Assembly (NCBI GenBank): GCA_949357655.1
Contig: CASHTG010000006.1
Span: forward strand, 744,001 to 808,000
DNA from: Parascedosporium putredinis
Taxonomy: Eukaryota; Ascomycota; Sordariomycetes; Microascales; Microascaceae
Direction of reading: 5' to 3'
DNA length: 64,000 bases
Part shown: positions 45,801-56,900 of the stretch, one piece after another
How the letters are laid out: each line of letters starts with the position of its first letter
Position numbering within the stretch: position 1 is the stretch's first letter
Notes under the pieces: generated by a model
Told to the model about the DNA's origin: nothing
Seen by the model: the letters and a program-made list of their open reading frames with translations, nothing else
Database searches by the model: none
Translations under genes and position numbers: made by a program

Positions 45801-48181
45801 AAATGATAACTTCAGGGTCTTTTTTGTGACCTAGCCCTGGTCAGGTTCCAACCCTTCAGGTTGTAGGATTGAAACAAACACGATGATATCTTCCTGCAGA
45901 AGAAACGGAGGGCGGCAGGCAGAGATCAATTAGAAAATATCGACTCCAATCTTGCTACCCCAAGAAATGCTACTTGTATTACTTCTCTCATTGTTTCCTT
46001 TGGTAGCAGAAGCGAAGAAGGGTCCAGAAATCGCGCTCAGACATGTGCAACCCATGCCCCCGTTTGAGAGCAAGAGTATTGGTGGAGAGCAGTGTTCAAG
46101 GAGAAGGTGGTTGAAACGTCCAGTCAGCGCATACACTACCACTACCCTCCACCACAGACCGTTTCCATATATCCCCAGTGCTCCATCACAAAACTCGGTA
46201 TTACGCCTCATCGCTCAATGGGTTGAGCTATGGCCTTGGCACGCCTTGCAAGTATTGCCATTGCCCCCCTCAAGTCCATGATGCATCTCAGGTGCGTCTA
46301 GGTCTGATACGAGGTGTAGAAGGGAGCTGAGACCAGCGGGCGTGCTTTCCTTTCCGCCCTGAGGGCCCATCGCCAAACTCAGCTCAGCCCCCTCCTCTTC
46401 AAGAAAAGAAGAGAAAAACGCAGCCGACAAGCACGTTGGCGGGTCGTTTGGTGTACCCTCGGCCCCCTAAATATTCGCATTGTTGGTGCTTGACACCTTG
46501 GATATCTGGCGGCGCCTGCAGTAGTCGCCTCCACATGGTGGGCGCTGAGGCGCCGCCCTCCCCACTCATTCTCCATGAAATACTTTGGCGAGGACCAAGC
46601 AAGACGCAAGCGGTGACGCTGTCTAGTCCGCCGCTGTGGGCGGGCGTCGGCTTTTTCCGCCATTCGTTAACGAAAAAGCCTCCCAGGTGCGCCAACTCCG
46701 CCGGCGCTGATCCCTCTCAAAATCTAAAGCCACTGATGGGCTCCCGCTGCTCTGGGCCGGAAACCTTTCTCCCTCCTGGTTGGTAGATCTCACGGCCCTT
46801 CCTGGTTTGCACTCCTGACCCGGCCTGGCTGGCCTGGCCTAGTCGAGAAGTCAGGTCCCTCAGCTCGGAGCATGGACGACCATTTTGAACTCAGCAGGCG
46901 CGTCACAAAGATATGCGCTGGCATTCCAATCATGCGAGACAACACGTAGATAGGATCATCTTGCTCCAACTAAAACCCTTGTAGAGCTGCGTTTCCCTCA
47001 ACCCCCGCCGTCACATCTGGAACCCTGGGGAGCCTTTCTCCGAATAGCGGCAGGTGCCCGCCCGTCGCATCGGAGCCGGTATCCTCCCGTCGAGTTCATC
47101 CGAAGGAGGGATGCGGAAGAATTGCTGTCTCCCGACGGCCCGCTCTCAGCGAGTGTCGCCTGCGTTCCAAGTGATCTGCAAGAGCCCGACAAAGAACCCG
47201 TCCCGTGTATTACTACATGTAGTCTCGACCACGTCTTCCCCTGCTTGTCGATCTTATTACCAGAGCCGCCTTTATACACTCAATGACCGAGGTGCCACCT
47301 TCACACAACATATCACTCTTTCCGCTCCCAACGTCGTTGTCAGTTCATGCACGGCCGCTATAATGGAAATCCAGATGTAGTTTTTGATCTCAGCTTAATC
47401 AGTCGCCGTCAACGGAACAATCTTTCTTTTCTTTTTTTCTTTTTTCTTTTTATTAACGAAAGTTCTCCCCCTTTCTTTTTTCCCTTTTTCTTTTTTTCTT
47501 TGTCTTGGCCCAGCCCTGATCACGCCTACGAATAAAAGCAGGACATGGTGTATCCCTTACAGTCCGTTGTTAAATCCAAGTGTATCGGGAGTAATACAGC
47601 GTGCCCTAGTGGTGTTGCACCATAGTGTCATTACTTCATGTTGTAGCAGCAACTTCCAACTTCGTGAGGAATCGAATGAGACGCTCCGCTCTAAAAAGGA
47701 GAAAAAAAGAAGAAAACAGAAAAGGACGCAGCGCTCGCAGTTTATAGGTATATGGAGGCATCTAACCGTTCGCTTCATATCAACCTTATTCTTCAATGAG
47801 AAAGCCCAAACGCCGTGCATTGTCGGGACTGATTAGCCCATATCCAGATGTGAAAGTAGCCCATTCCCGCAAATTAGAAGAAGGATGAACCCCCAAGACA
47901 AGGACGGAAAAAGAGGATGTGTTGTAGGAAATGCGATGAAGCCCGGAAAGCGGGTCCTCCGTCAAACATCCTATACCAAAACATCCAAACCGAGACTACC
48001 TCCAACGCTCATAGGCCTAGACGCCGCCAGGCCAACACTTGGAAGTGGCTCTCCGTTGCCCTGCTTCCTTGCAAGCCAACGGAATCGAGGCGAGAGCTTC
48101 TGACAGTACCCCTAGGCTGTTGATGTTGGGAGTTGAGACGTATTTGTTCTCCTTGGGAGATATGGCACGGTGTCCCAAAGT
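42861..48181. other. 5.3 kb gene-poor region with alternating purine and pyrimidine tracts
   Basis: No gene was recognised on either strand. On the + strand, about 42960-43530 is purine-rich, so CT-rich on the minus strand, fitting the NLR-like gene's promoter or leader. Stretches at about 43640-44030, 44705-44900 and 47400-47520 are pyrimidine-rich. An A-rich run lies at about 44490-44520. Pyrimidine tracts mark fungal promoters and leaders, so noncoding + strand transcripts are possible but not shown. Confidence 0.4.
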
Positions 48182-48946
48182 CTAGACAGCTTCCCAGTCC
48201 ATGGCATCCACTATGAAGCTCCAATCAACTGGTTCCACCTTCTTATCACCAACTTCGCTAGCCAACCGCTCCTTGGCAATCTCGTACGCCTCCTGGAACG
48301 CATCGAGGATTGTTTGCAGGATCTTGTCGACCTCGTACTCTTCTAGGGCCATCTCCCCGATGCCCTTGCCTGCGGTGTCGTCCAGGTACTTCCACCTATT
48401 CCTCATCTCCTTCGCCTTGGCCAGACAGCGCCTAGCTTCTCCCTTGCCCAGCACTCGGTGCAGCTCGTTCTCCGGCACGTCTAAGGCGGCCAGCACGTTA
48501 TGGTGGTAGGAGTGGGCCCCGTCCCTCAGCATCGGCCCAGAACCGTTGCCAGAGATCGGGTCCCGCGTCACGACGATGTCAAAGACGCCCAGCAGGTGCA
48601 CCAGAGCCCGCTCAAGCAGCATGTAAAACTCGTAGAAGTCCAGCTTAAACATGGTTTCGCACTCTGCTCGCTGGTCCGGGCTGAGATGCACGTCGCTGGC
48701 CCGGCTGAACCCGTTAGACAGGTGCAGCAACTTCCAGTTGAGGCGTCTGGCAATCTTCTCGAAGCGCTGTATCTCGTAGCTGTGGTGGGTTGCTGACGGT
48801 GCGTCGCGCGGGGACGCTCGGGGGTCCCAGGAACCATGGGGTTGAGGGCAGGAGTAAATCTGCCTGGATAAAGAGTGGCGGTGGATGCCGAGCTCCGGGC
48901 AGTTGCCGCGCTCGACGTTGTTCGGATGGAGCTTGATGACGCCCAT
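48182..48946 (-). CDS. Conserved-looking fungal protein of unknown function, 254 residues
   Basis: An uninterrupted frame starts at the ATG at 48946 (MGVIKLHPNNVERGNCPELG) and ends at the TAG at 48182. The frame stays open upstream to 49324 but has no ATG there, so I use 48946. The product is soluble and helical, with no signal peptide or membrane segment. It has a striking middle segment (KLDFYEFYMLLERALVHLLG), a Lys/Arg-rich helix (GEARRCLAKAKEMRNRWKYL) and an acidic C-terminal helix ending DWEAV. The length, codon choice and even helix pattern make it a credible gene. I do not recognise the family. No intron is needed. Confidence 0.6.
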   Translation of the reverse strand: MGVIKLHPNNVERGNCPELGIHRHSLSRQIYSCPQPHGSWDPRASPRDAPSATHHSYEIQRFEKIARRLNWKLLHLSNGFSRASDVHLSPDQRAECETMFKLDFYEFYMLLERALVHLLGVFDIVVTRDPISGNGSGPMLRDGAHSYHHNVLAALDVPENELHRVLGKGEARRCLAKAKEMRNRWKYLDDTAGKGIGEMALEEYEVDKILQTILDAFQEAYEIAKERLASEVGDKKVEPVDWSFIVDAMDWEAV

Positions 48947-49979
48947 CGCGAGCTGCTTAGGCCCTTGGCCGGGCGTAAGGGGTTGGGCTCCCCATTCTGG
49001 GCCATTACTCAGGACAAAAAGAGATAAAGCAAGGGCTGAAAGAGCGGATAGACCAAAGGGGTGGACGGGGCTGTCGAGCAAGATGTACCGCTTCCCAAAA
49101 ATTATAAGTATGACGAGGGGACCCGTGATCGGATCGGTATTAGTGGCATCGATCTTTGGTGAAAGAGGTGGATAAGAAGGCAAGGCTGTGATGCGAAGGA
49201 GAGGACTGATGCCAGCATGAAAAATGAACTGTATGGGTATGCGATCTATCGATAAAACAAGAATTCTAGTGATGAATAGGTCCTTGAGAGAGGTGGAAAC
49301 GATGCTTGACGCCGTCAAAAGCACATCTCGTTCACTTTCAAGCTAGACGTCAAGAGCTGCCATGGAAATAGGCCTTCCGCGGGAGTTGAGTGGGTTTGGG
49401 TGAATTAGGTAATCCGCAAGGTGAACCAACATCATCTCCTCTCTAGTTGCGGTCAAGGTAGCCAGTGCCTTCCCCGTCAGAGAATTTAGTGACGCGTGTT
49501 TCTTTGCAGCTCTGTCGGGGGAAAGTGCTTCATGGAAAAGACGTTCGCTCTTGCTTGTGAAATCTAGGAGGGTCCCGGATGCTGAAAAGAGAAGGCGTAG
49601 CCTGCGACCCTGTACAGCTGCGCTTATAGCAGATAGTTCAAGGAAGTGCCAATGTTTTCCAGTCCAAGACTAGGACCAATTAAATAAAATATATGATGGA
49701 TATATATACATGTAGATATTTTCCTGAGCCAGTGCCACCATCCCCAATTGTGTCCAACGCCGTGGTATATCGTGTTTGTTTCAGTCATGAATAAAACAAT
49801 AGTCGCTGCTAGCACCTTGTCTAGCTGGACCATGGACCGCTTATTAATGCAAGTATAGAGAATGGAATGGTCATCATCGAACTTCGGAGCTCATGGGCTC
49901 GTGTGGTCGTGGGGTCATAAAAAGAAGGGGAGAAGGCTGTCTCCGGGGAAAAAAGCAACGGCAAGGGAGGAAGGCGGGA
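48947..49979. other. Intergenic, upstream of the orphan gene and downstream of the phosphatase
   Basis: No second gene was recognised. The open minus-strand extension to 49324 is the untranslated leader or promoter of the orphan gene, unless an upstream exon exists. Confidence 0.4.
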
Positions 49980-51832
49980 TTAGAGGGGAGGTCCCTCTTT
50001 CTCAGCAGCCTCCTCCTCCATCGTAGGCCCAACAGCCCGACCACCATCCACAATCACTTGTTCATCGACACGTTTTGCCAACTCTTCAGGTTCTCCAAAC
50101 TCGACTCTTTTCCACGTCGTGATGCGTGAAAGGTTGGCATCTACCTCAAAGACTCGGAGTCTCCGGTTGAATCCACCATAACCGGCATATCCTCCAAACC
50201 CGGACCCACCGGCATAACACATCCAGAGCGCGGGCTTCTTTGCGTCATCCTCGCCTTCCGACGAAAGCATGCAATAATCGTTGACGTGGTCGCTATAGGA
50301 TCGTTAGGCACGACTTCTCTCAACGCAGATAGGCTAGGGAAAAAAGAGGCGGAAGCTCAAAGGCGGTTACTTACTGTCCACAGCTGACCATGACGATGCC
50401 CTGCTCGATGAGTGCATCTCGGAAACCAGAGTTGTACTGCGGGGCCGTGACGTACTCCCTCCAAGCGCCCTTCCAATAATTCCTGACGCCAATGTATTCA
50501 GGAAGGGGGATGTGGATAAAGGCTAGATCCATATGGATGTGTGTATACTCTTTATGTGCGGGCTTGAGGCTCGTCGCCGTTCGCTTGAACCAATCAACTT
50601 GGTTCGGCTTGATCCAATCGTAGCCTGGGTACTTCTTCTCATTCGACGAGTAGGCATGTGTATCAAGCATGTAGAGGGTTAGGGCAGAGTGATCAGAGTG
50701 CCCACGGGCCAGGATCTCGATATAGTAGTTGCCTACACCATCAATTTCGGCAGGTCCAGCGGCAGACAAGGAGTAGGGCAAGGATTCAATGATTGACATC
50801 TGGGCGCTTCGCGAGAGAGTCTGCTCATCGTCATGGTTACCGAAGATAGACACATACGGGATCTTGCGCTTAATCGCAATCTGCGCATACTTGAAGATTG
50901 CCGTCTGGGCGTCAGGGAGGTATCGCCGTTGACTTGGTCCCCACCAAAGACAAGGAGGTCGGGCTTCTCCTCGTCGATAACCCTGGTGATAAAATCGAGC
51001 GTGCGGGGATCAGCCTCGCACTTGCGGCCTTGGTAAGAGTCCGGGATGGCATCGCGACACGCGCCAACACCGGTGCTGAGATGGAGGTCGGAGATGTGGA
51101 TGATTTTGAACTTCCCATTGTCCTTGATTCGGGGAACGGGCTTGGGTACGGCGTTTGGCACCCCTCGTCGTACGGTCAGATATGATCCAGGGATGCCGGA
51201 GCTAGACTCAAGCAAAAGCCTAGTGCCGACAATACTCCAGCCCTCGCGCGCCTCCACAGAGTCATCCCCAAATAACACATCAATGGCCGTGATGGCGTTA
51301 TCCGAATCACTTGCGAATTTGCTGGTGGACCTCTTGATCCAGAGACCGCAAGGGCGAGATTCCCATTTTTCGTCGGGATCTGTATTGGCGTTTTCGTTGG
51401 CGCTCGGGTCTAAGCGGCCAACAGAGAGATCCATCACAACTCTGTCGCCATCCGCTAGATCTTCTTCCTTCTTTCGCCTAACATAGAGGTATGCGGTTGA
51501 TACCCAGGCCTTGCCTAGGTAGAGATCCTTGTCGATACGTTGCCACACATCCGGATCGAGAACGCAGGACGAAAAGGGGTTGACGGAGGAACACTGAAGT
51601 ACAGTTATATCGGTGACGACGTGACCGTGATGATGCTGGGGCATGTACGCGTGGAGAGATGGTGGCAAAACGCGATAGTTTCTATCGAGGAAGAGTAGGG
51701 CGATGGAGAAGACGATGGTCGCGATGAGCAGCTTGACAGCTGTTCGTACCTAAAAGAAAAAGTGTTGTGTAAGCCTCATGGAATACAAGGAGCCAGAGGA
51801 TGAATTCGAAGACCTACGATACGCCGAGCCAT
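49980..51832 (-). CDS. DCR2: DCR2-like calcineurin-type metallophosphatase
   Basis: Exons: 51832-51818 (five codons, MARRI), 51749-50375 and 50292-49980. They give 567 residues with one lost base (C run near 50917). The N-terminus has one membrane anchor (VRTAVKLLIATIVFSIALLF), so the enzyme domain should be lumenal or membrane-tethered. A beta-rich DCR2-type N-terminal domain precedes the metallophosphatase core. Its metal-ligand motifs appear in order: HISDLHLSTG, FGGDQVNG, FGNHDDE, a HIPLPEY segment, and CGHDHVND made by joining the last two exons. Yeast Dcr2 is a phosphatase that promotes G1 exit and dampens the unfolded-protein response; I infer a related enzyme, not the exact role. Confidence 0.9.
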
Positions 51833-52740
51833 GATGAGACGAGGGGCGTGTTCGAGCCCTGGAAAGTGGTGCACCCGACTGTACCCCTTGTGAGGCTAAT
51901 GATCAGAGAGCGGTGGGTGGTCTGATATTCGTGAGTGTGAGAGTCCGGCGTGCGCTACACCATGTTCCAGATGGCTTCGGGCGCCACGTTGGTATATTCG
52001 GAAGAGTAGGCCACGAGGGGTGGGGAATGGAAGAGCATTCGGGCATGAAAAGAGAATGGGAGCTCACGATCAGTGTCGACGAAAGTTAGATAGATGCCTT
52101 CACCTGAAAAGGAGCATGTGCCAAGACTTTCTCCTGCACCTAAACTTTGGGTAGCGCATTGGCTGAATGTTCAGAAGGACCCACGCGAGGCGAGTGGGCC
52201 GACAGAAGCAGGGGCGGAAAGTGCTGCGTGTACTCCGACCCACCCCGGAATGACTGCCAGCTGTGAAATTTTACCTAATTAGTCATCCCCGGAAAAATGT
52301 TGCTTACATTGGTCCGTGCACTGTTGCCATTCGATTGAGGGCGCCCAGATGACAAAGAAGCTTGCTTCTTGTTCGAGCCTGAGAGCCGCATGCGGTAGTC
52401 GCCCTGCCAGCCAAACATAGACTCAACTGCCCCGGCGCGCCCAGTTTTTCCTAAGCAGGTAATACTAGGAGCCGTCTTCAGCGTCGCGTCACCCAACTCC
52501 TCGAAACGAAATCTTCATCTCTTCCCAGCATCGCGATCCGCCTCAAGCTATCCACGACATCCTAATTGGACTGGCCGATAACCTGAGCGATACTGCAACG
52601 TCCATCATCCAGAATCGAAATAGATATCAGGGTCATTTATCGTGCTCTTGACCTACTTCGAGCTACCATCCGGATTCTTCCCCACTCGCTTTCTCACCCA
52701 CACCGAGTCTCCGAGCCCGAAGTTTACATCTCGAAAAGAA
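51833..52740. other. Divergent intergenic region between DCR2-like and THO1-like genes
   Basis: No gene was recognised. The region of about 900 bp holds both promoters. Confidence 0.45.
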
Positions 52741-53988
52741 ATGGAATACACATCGCTTAAAGTCCCCGAGCTCCGGAAGCTGTTGGGAGAGAGGAGCTTG
52801 CCCGGAACGGAAACAAAGCCGATCTTGTCGCTCGGCTGCAGGAGGACGATAAGAAGAAGGCGGGCACCGAAGCGCAGACAGGTAAGCGCATTTTATATCT
52901 TCTTCGACATACCTCCACCTTTCATTGAAGACCAAGTCGCCCTTTCTTGTCGTAAATAAGTTATTGCGCAAGTTTCTCCGCTGCGACGCGACCTCGGCAT
53001 GCTCTGGTGTCTCTTCTAGGAGATCGCACCCATCATGGCGGCTGTGGCCGATATGATGAAGAGAATCCGTGGTGGGGATTAGATGTTAGGAAGGCGCGAT
53101 GCCGGCCCTATCTATGTGCCCTCATCCTGGTGTATGGATCCATCGGTTGTGAGCTCGATTGCTGGCTGCCCCGCGGCATACGTCGCGTCGGCCACCCAGC
53201 CCTCTTACTTCGTTGCTTCACCCACTTCCTCTTGGTGATGATCTCTCTTTGCCTCCAAGTACCTTTTGATCCTCCAATTCACTTTGCGCGAAACCCTTAA
53301 GCCACAAGAAGCGTAAAATGGAATACAGTACTAACTCAAGACGGATAGCTGAGGATGAAATCGACTACTCGGATGACGATGTAGCCATCACCACCAAGAA
53401 CCCCGAGCCTGCCGCCGAACCTGAGAAGCCGGAGGCTGCGCAAGCTGATGCGCCTGCCGAGACCGAAAAGGGGACCGAGGCTCCTAGTACCGAAGGCGCG
53501 ACTGCCGAGGGTGCCAATGGCGAAGCTGCGAGTGCCGATGATGCCGCCGTCGAGAACTTCGCCCTCAATCTCCCTCCTACTTTGGCCGAAGACGAGGTCA
53601 AGAAGCGCGCCGATCGGGCCAAGCGATTCGGTCTGGTTGATGATGATGACGAGCGCAAGAAGTCAGACCGCGCGAAGAGGTTCGGGATTGACAACTCTAC
53701 TCTTGCCAAGTCGCTCGACTCCGCCCTTCCTGATCGCCCCTCAAGCGCGGTCGCGCTCGTGAAGATGACGGAGGTGATGGCAACAAGAGACAAGGCAACA
53801 ACCCTAGCAACGGCAACCGTCGGGGCGACAGGCGTCATGGACGCGGTCGTGGCGGCCGAAACAACAACCGTGGGGACAACAACCGTGGGGGCAACGGTGG
53901 CGGACGTTCCCAGGGTGCCTCTATCCTCACTGATCCATCGGAGAAGGCCAAGGCGGAGGCTCGTGCGAAGAGGTTCGGGTCGGGCTAA
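52741..53988 (+). CDS. THO1: THO1-like SAP-domain protein
   Basis: Exon 1 (52741-52881) encodes the SAP domain, MEYTSLKVPELRKLLGERSL then PGTGNKADLVARLQ, after one lost G near 52809. A 467-nt intron (52882-53348) with a perfect TACTAAC branch point leads to exon 2 (53349-53988). Exon 2 reads AEDEIDYSDDD, a long acidic/Ala region, two RAKRFG motifs (KRADRAKRFGLVDDDDERKK, SDRAKRFGI) typical of Tho1/CIP29/SARNP, and after one lost A near 53739 an Arg/Gly/Asn-rich tail. It ends with a third RAKRFGSG and TAA. The total is 260 residues. Relatives bind RNA co-transcriptionally and assist mRNP export. Inferred nuclear. Confidence 0.9.
53329..53335 (+). promoter_or_regulatory. Consensus TACTAAC branch point of the THO1 intron
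   Basis: The exact budding-yeast branch-point consensus lies 13 nt before the 3' splice AG at 53347-53348. It supports choosing this acceptor for the 467-nt intron. Confidence 0.75.
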
Positions 53989-56900
53989 ACCATACGACCC
54001 CAGGCCCTTTCTCGAGGTGACCATTGCGCACCCGTTGGGCTCGGATTGATACCCGCCGGCGTGGAACATAACATCCCCGGGTCTTCCGCCCTTGACCCGT
54101 GTTTTCCTTTCCTTGCGTGTCATGACGAGAATTTGGCATTTGTTTTTGTTTTTGGCAAATGAGTGATGGGGGTGAATCAGATCAAGAGGAAAAAGTTGAA
54201 ATTAGAAACCATTTCCGAACATCAATGGACGGGGCCTCATCTAGGTCCTAGATCTGTATAATATGGCTTTACTTTTTTTATTTTGTTTTTTCAAAGGGAC
54301 GGAAGCGGAGACGGCGTTATGGTCAAAACAGAAAATAACTTGTAAAGAGAATGGGTGCTAGAATAACAAGTCCGGAGAGCCAGATGTTCCACCAACTCTC
54401 TTGAGGGGTCGCCGTCCTCACCCAGGACCTTGGCTGTCCCTGATAGTGTAGTAGAGAGGTGCGATATCAACCAATACAAGTGCTCATCTCATCTGTTCTC
54501 TCTCTCAGGAACCTTGATCTCGTCTCTCGTCACCCGTGGCTATGATCTACCTGCTTCTCTTGTCCTCCCCGCCAATCTCACAAGGAATGATGGTGTTTTG
54601 AAGTCCTCATTGCGCCGGTGAGAGCTACGACGGTGGTGGCTGGGCCGTTAGCGGAGGCTGGATGTCCATGGCCCACCCTTTATCAAGGGTACCGGCCTCG
54701 ATAGTGTTGAGAGTGAATAGACCACTATCAAGGACGAGCAGGCGAGCGCGATTTCGTGGTCGCCATGGACGTCATCTCGGTCTCGTTTAGCACGTCGTGG
54801 GGCAGGACTAAGCGTGGATAGTCAAGCAGGTGAAACAGATCGCGTTCTGGCCTGCTCGGAGCTTCGCGTGCCTCTGTTCGTGTGATGACGAAAGACATAG
54901 GGAAAGTAGGGTAGATGGATAGTTGGCATGTATCCGTCGATTGAGGCGGGGATGCCTGGTGGTGGCAGTGGTAGATGGTGAAGGACGAAGTGGAGGGCTG
55001 TGTTCCGCCGACTTGTCGAGCAGAGTTGTGATCTAGGGGGCGGGGGACGCAACCTAGTTACCCTCGCTCGTTTTCATCACGGCCTTGAGGGGGTTGGGCG
55101 GTCTATTAGGAGTGCTGACTCCTCAGGAACCAGCTCCTGCATCATGGGTCTCGAATTCTCTCGATTAGCATACAATATTCGGACTTTCCTAGCAGCTTCT
55201 TTCCTCGCACTCATCCTCTCTAGCCATGAATGGAGTCCACGAGATTAAAAAAGCGTTTCATATCACGCCCATCTCGAAGGTGGCTCTACTCCGCCCGTCC
55301 TAAGGTGCATGCTCCAGCTTGATGACTCTCAGCTCACCCGCTTCCTCGGTACTGCCCTTGCCAATTTGAAATGAAGAGCAGGTCGCCTTTGATGTCAAGC
55401 CCCCTTTCCCGGATCTCAATAGACGTCAAACCCCCAAGCAAGAAGCACCTTCCGGGCTAAGGCAAGGGGTATATCCTTTCAAAATCAGGGCAGGGGGGCC
55501 AACGGGGGTTGGGAAAACGCCAATGGGAGATCCTAGACCGAGATGGCGGGACTGTGGGGTGTAGGCTGGAACGATAAAGAGTCCTAGGCAAACGCCATTC
55601 ACCCAACGACAAGCCCGCGGGTTCATGCGGCATCTCAAGGCTTTTCGAGTCTGCTAGCCTCTGTGCGATATAACCCTGCTTTCGCTTTCTTTTCGAACGT
55701 CTCTGCCTCGTCAGCAGGCCATCAGCTCGGCCATCAGCTTTCCCCGAGTCCCTGATTTTTCAGGGACAGGTGGGGTTGTTCGTGTAACTGTGGGCGCATG
55801 GTAATGGATGGCTGGATCCGTTGGTATCATCGAAGCGTCCCCTTACTGGCGCAGGAGTGGGGGTGGGAGTGTATGTTCAAAAGGATAGGGGGCGGAGGAA
55901 GGTGAGATTTGAGTAATGGTCGAGCGAATTGAAAGCTTGGGACTGATATTTGTCCATCTTTCAAAAGGGAAGGATTCAAAGGTGTGTGTAGGGAAATAAT
56001 CGATCCCGGGTGTGAAGGGAACACATTCCATCTCGTTTGGTTTCTACGTCAGATTACCAACCCAAGTCGTGTAAGTCGTTGGTAATAAGAGGCTACCACT
56101 GCGGGGCCTGACACTCAGAAATTGGCCCTTGCCAACGTCACCAACCTCTAAGACGGGGATATTCGTCCATTTCATTATGCTGGTCCAAGTTTGCTTCTAC
56201 TAGAGCCCGCCGTCCATCCCTTGATACCACACCCCATAAGCAGCCGCGTGGCGCATTTGTACCACTCAACCTCGAAAGGATGAAAGGTGTGCGCTAAGAT
56301 GGGAGAGCGTAGCGACTAGTGGACAATGGCGGCTCTCGACAGCTTTTATTACACCCAAAATTCGACAAAGGACAACGCCAATCCTCTCTCCAACGACCAA
56401 GCCCAAGCCTTACAAGGAGATAAGTGAGCATGGAGGTCGGGTGGGGAAGAAATTTTGTCCAAGGAAGAAGCTAGGAATCGACCATTGGAAGAGCAACGTC
56501 GAGTCTACGCCTCTCTAGTATAGGAAAGTGGCGCGCGTGCGCTAGGCAGAAGGCAGAAAGGCCCAGAAAGCCCGGCATTCGGTGAGAACTGCTCACAGCG
56601 AATAGACGGAGAGTTTGCAGTCAAGGAGAAAGAGATCATAGATGCATCGCAAGGGGATGGGGACACAGAGAGAACCGAAAAGAAGGAAGGGGTCCAGGGC
56701 AGGGGAGCTAAGCCTCAGCCGTCGCTCTTCAACAAAGCCATGCTCTATTCGGACATGGGATACCGGGCTGGGGCCACGCACGTCAGCCATCAGTATTTTT
56801 GGGGCGCGCCTGGCTGGGAACACGCGAACACGGACGGATTCCTAAATGCCACTGAAGTTGATCTCAGTCAAGCTTGACGCAGGCTGACTGGTAAGTTCTA

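Noticed and set aside
48947..49324. N-terminal extension of the orphan protein to 49324
   Set aside because: The frame is open but contains no ATG before 48946, and its composition differs from the body.
53007..53300. Separate small + strand gene inside the THO1 intron
   Set aside because: It has no recognisable family and lies wholly within an intron defined by a good donor, a TACTAAC branch point and the correct phase.
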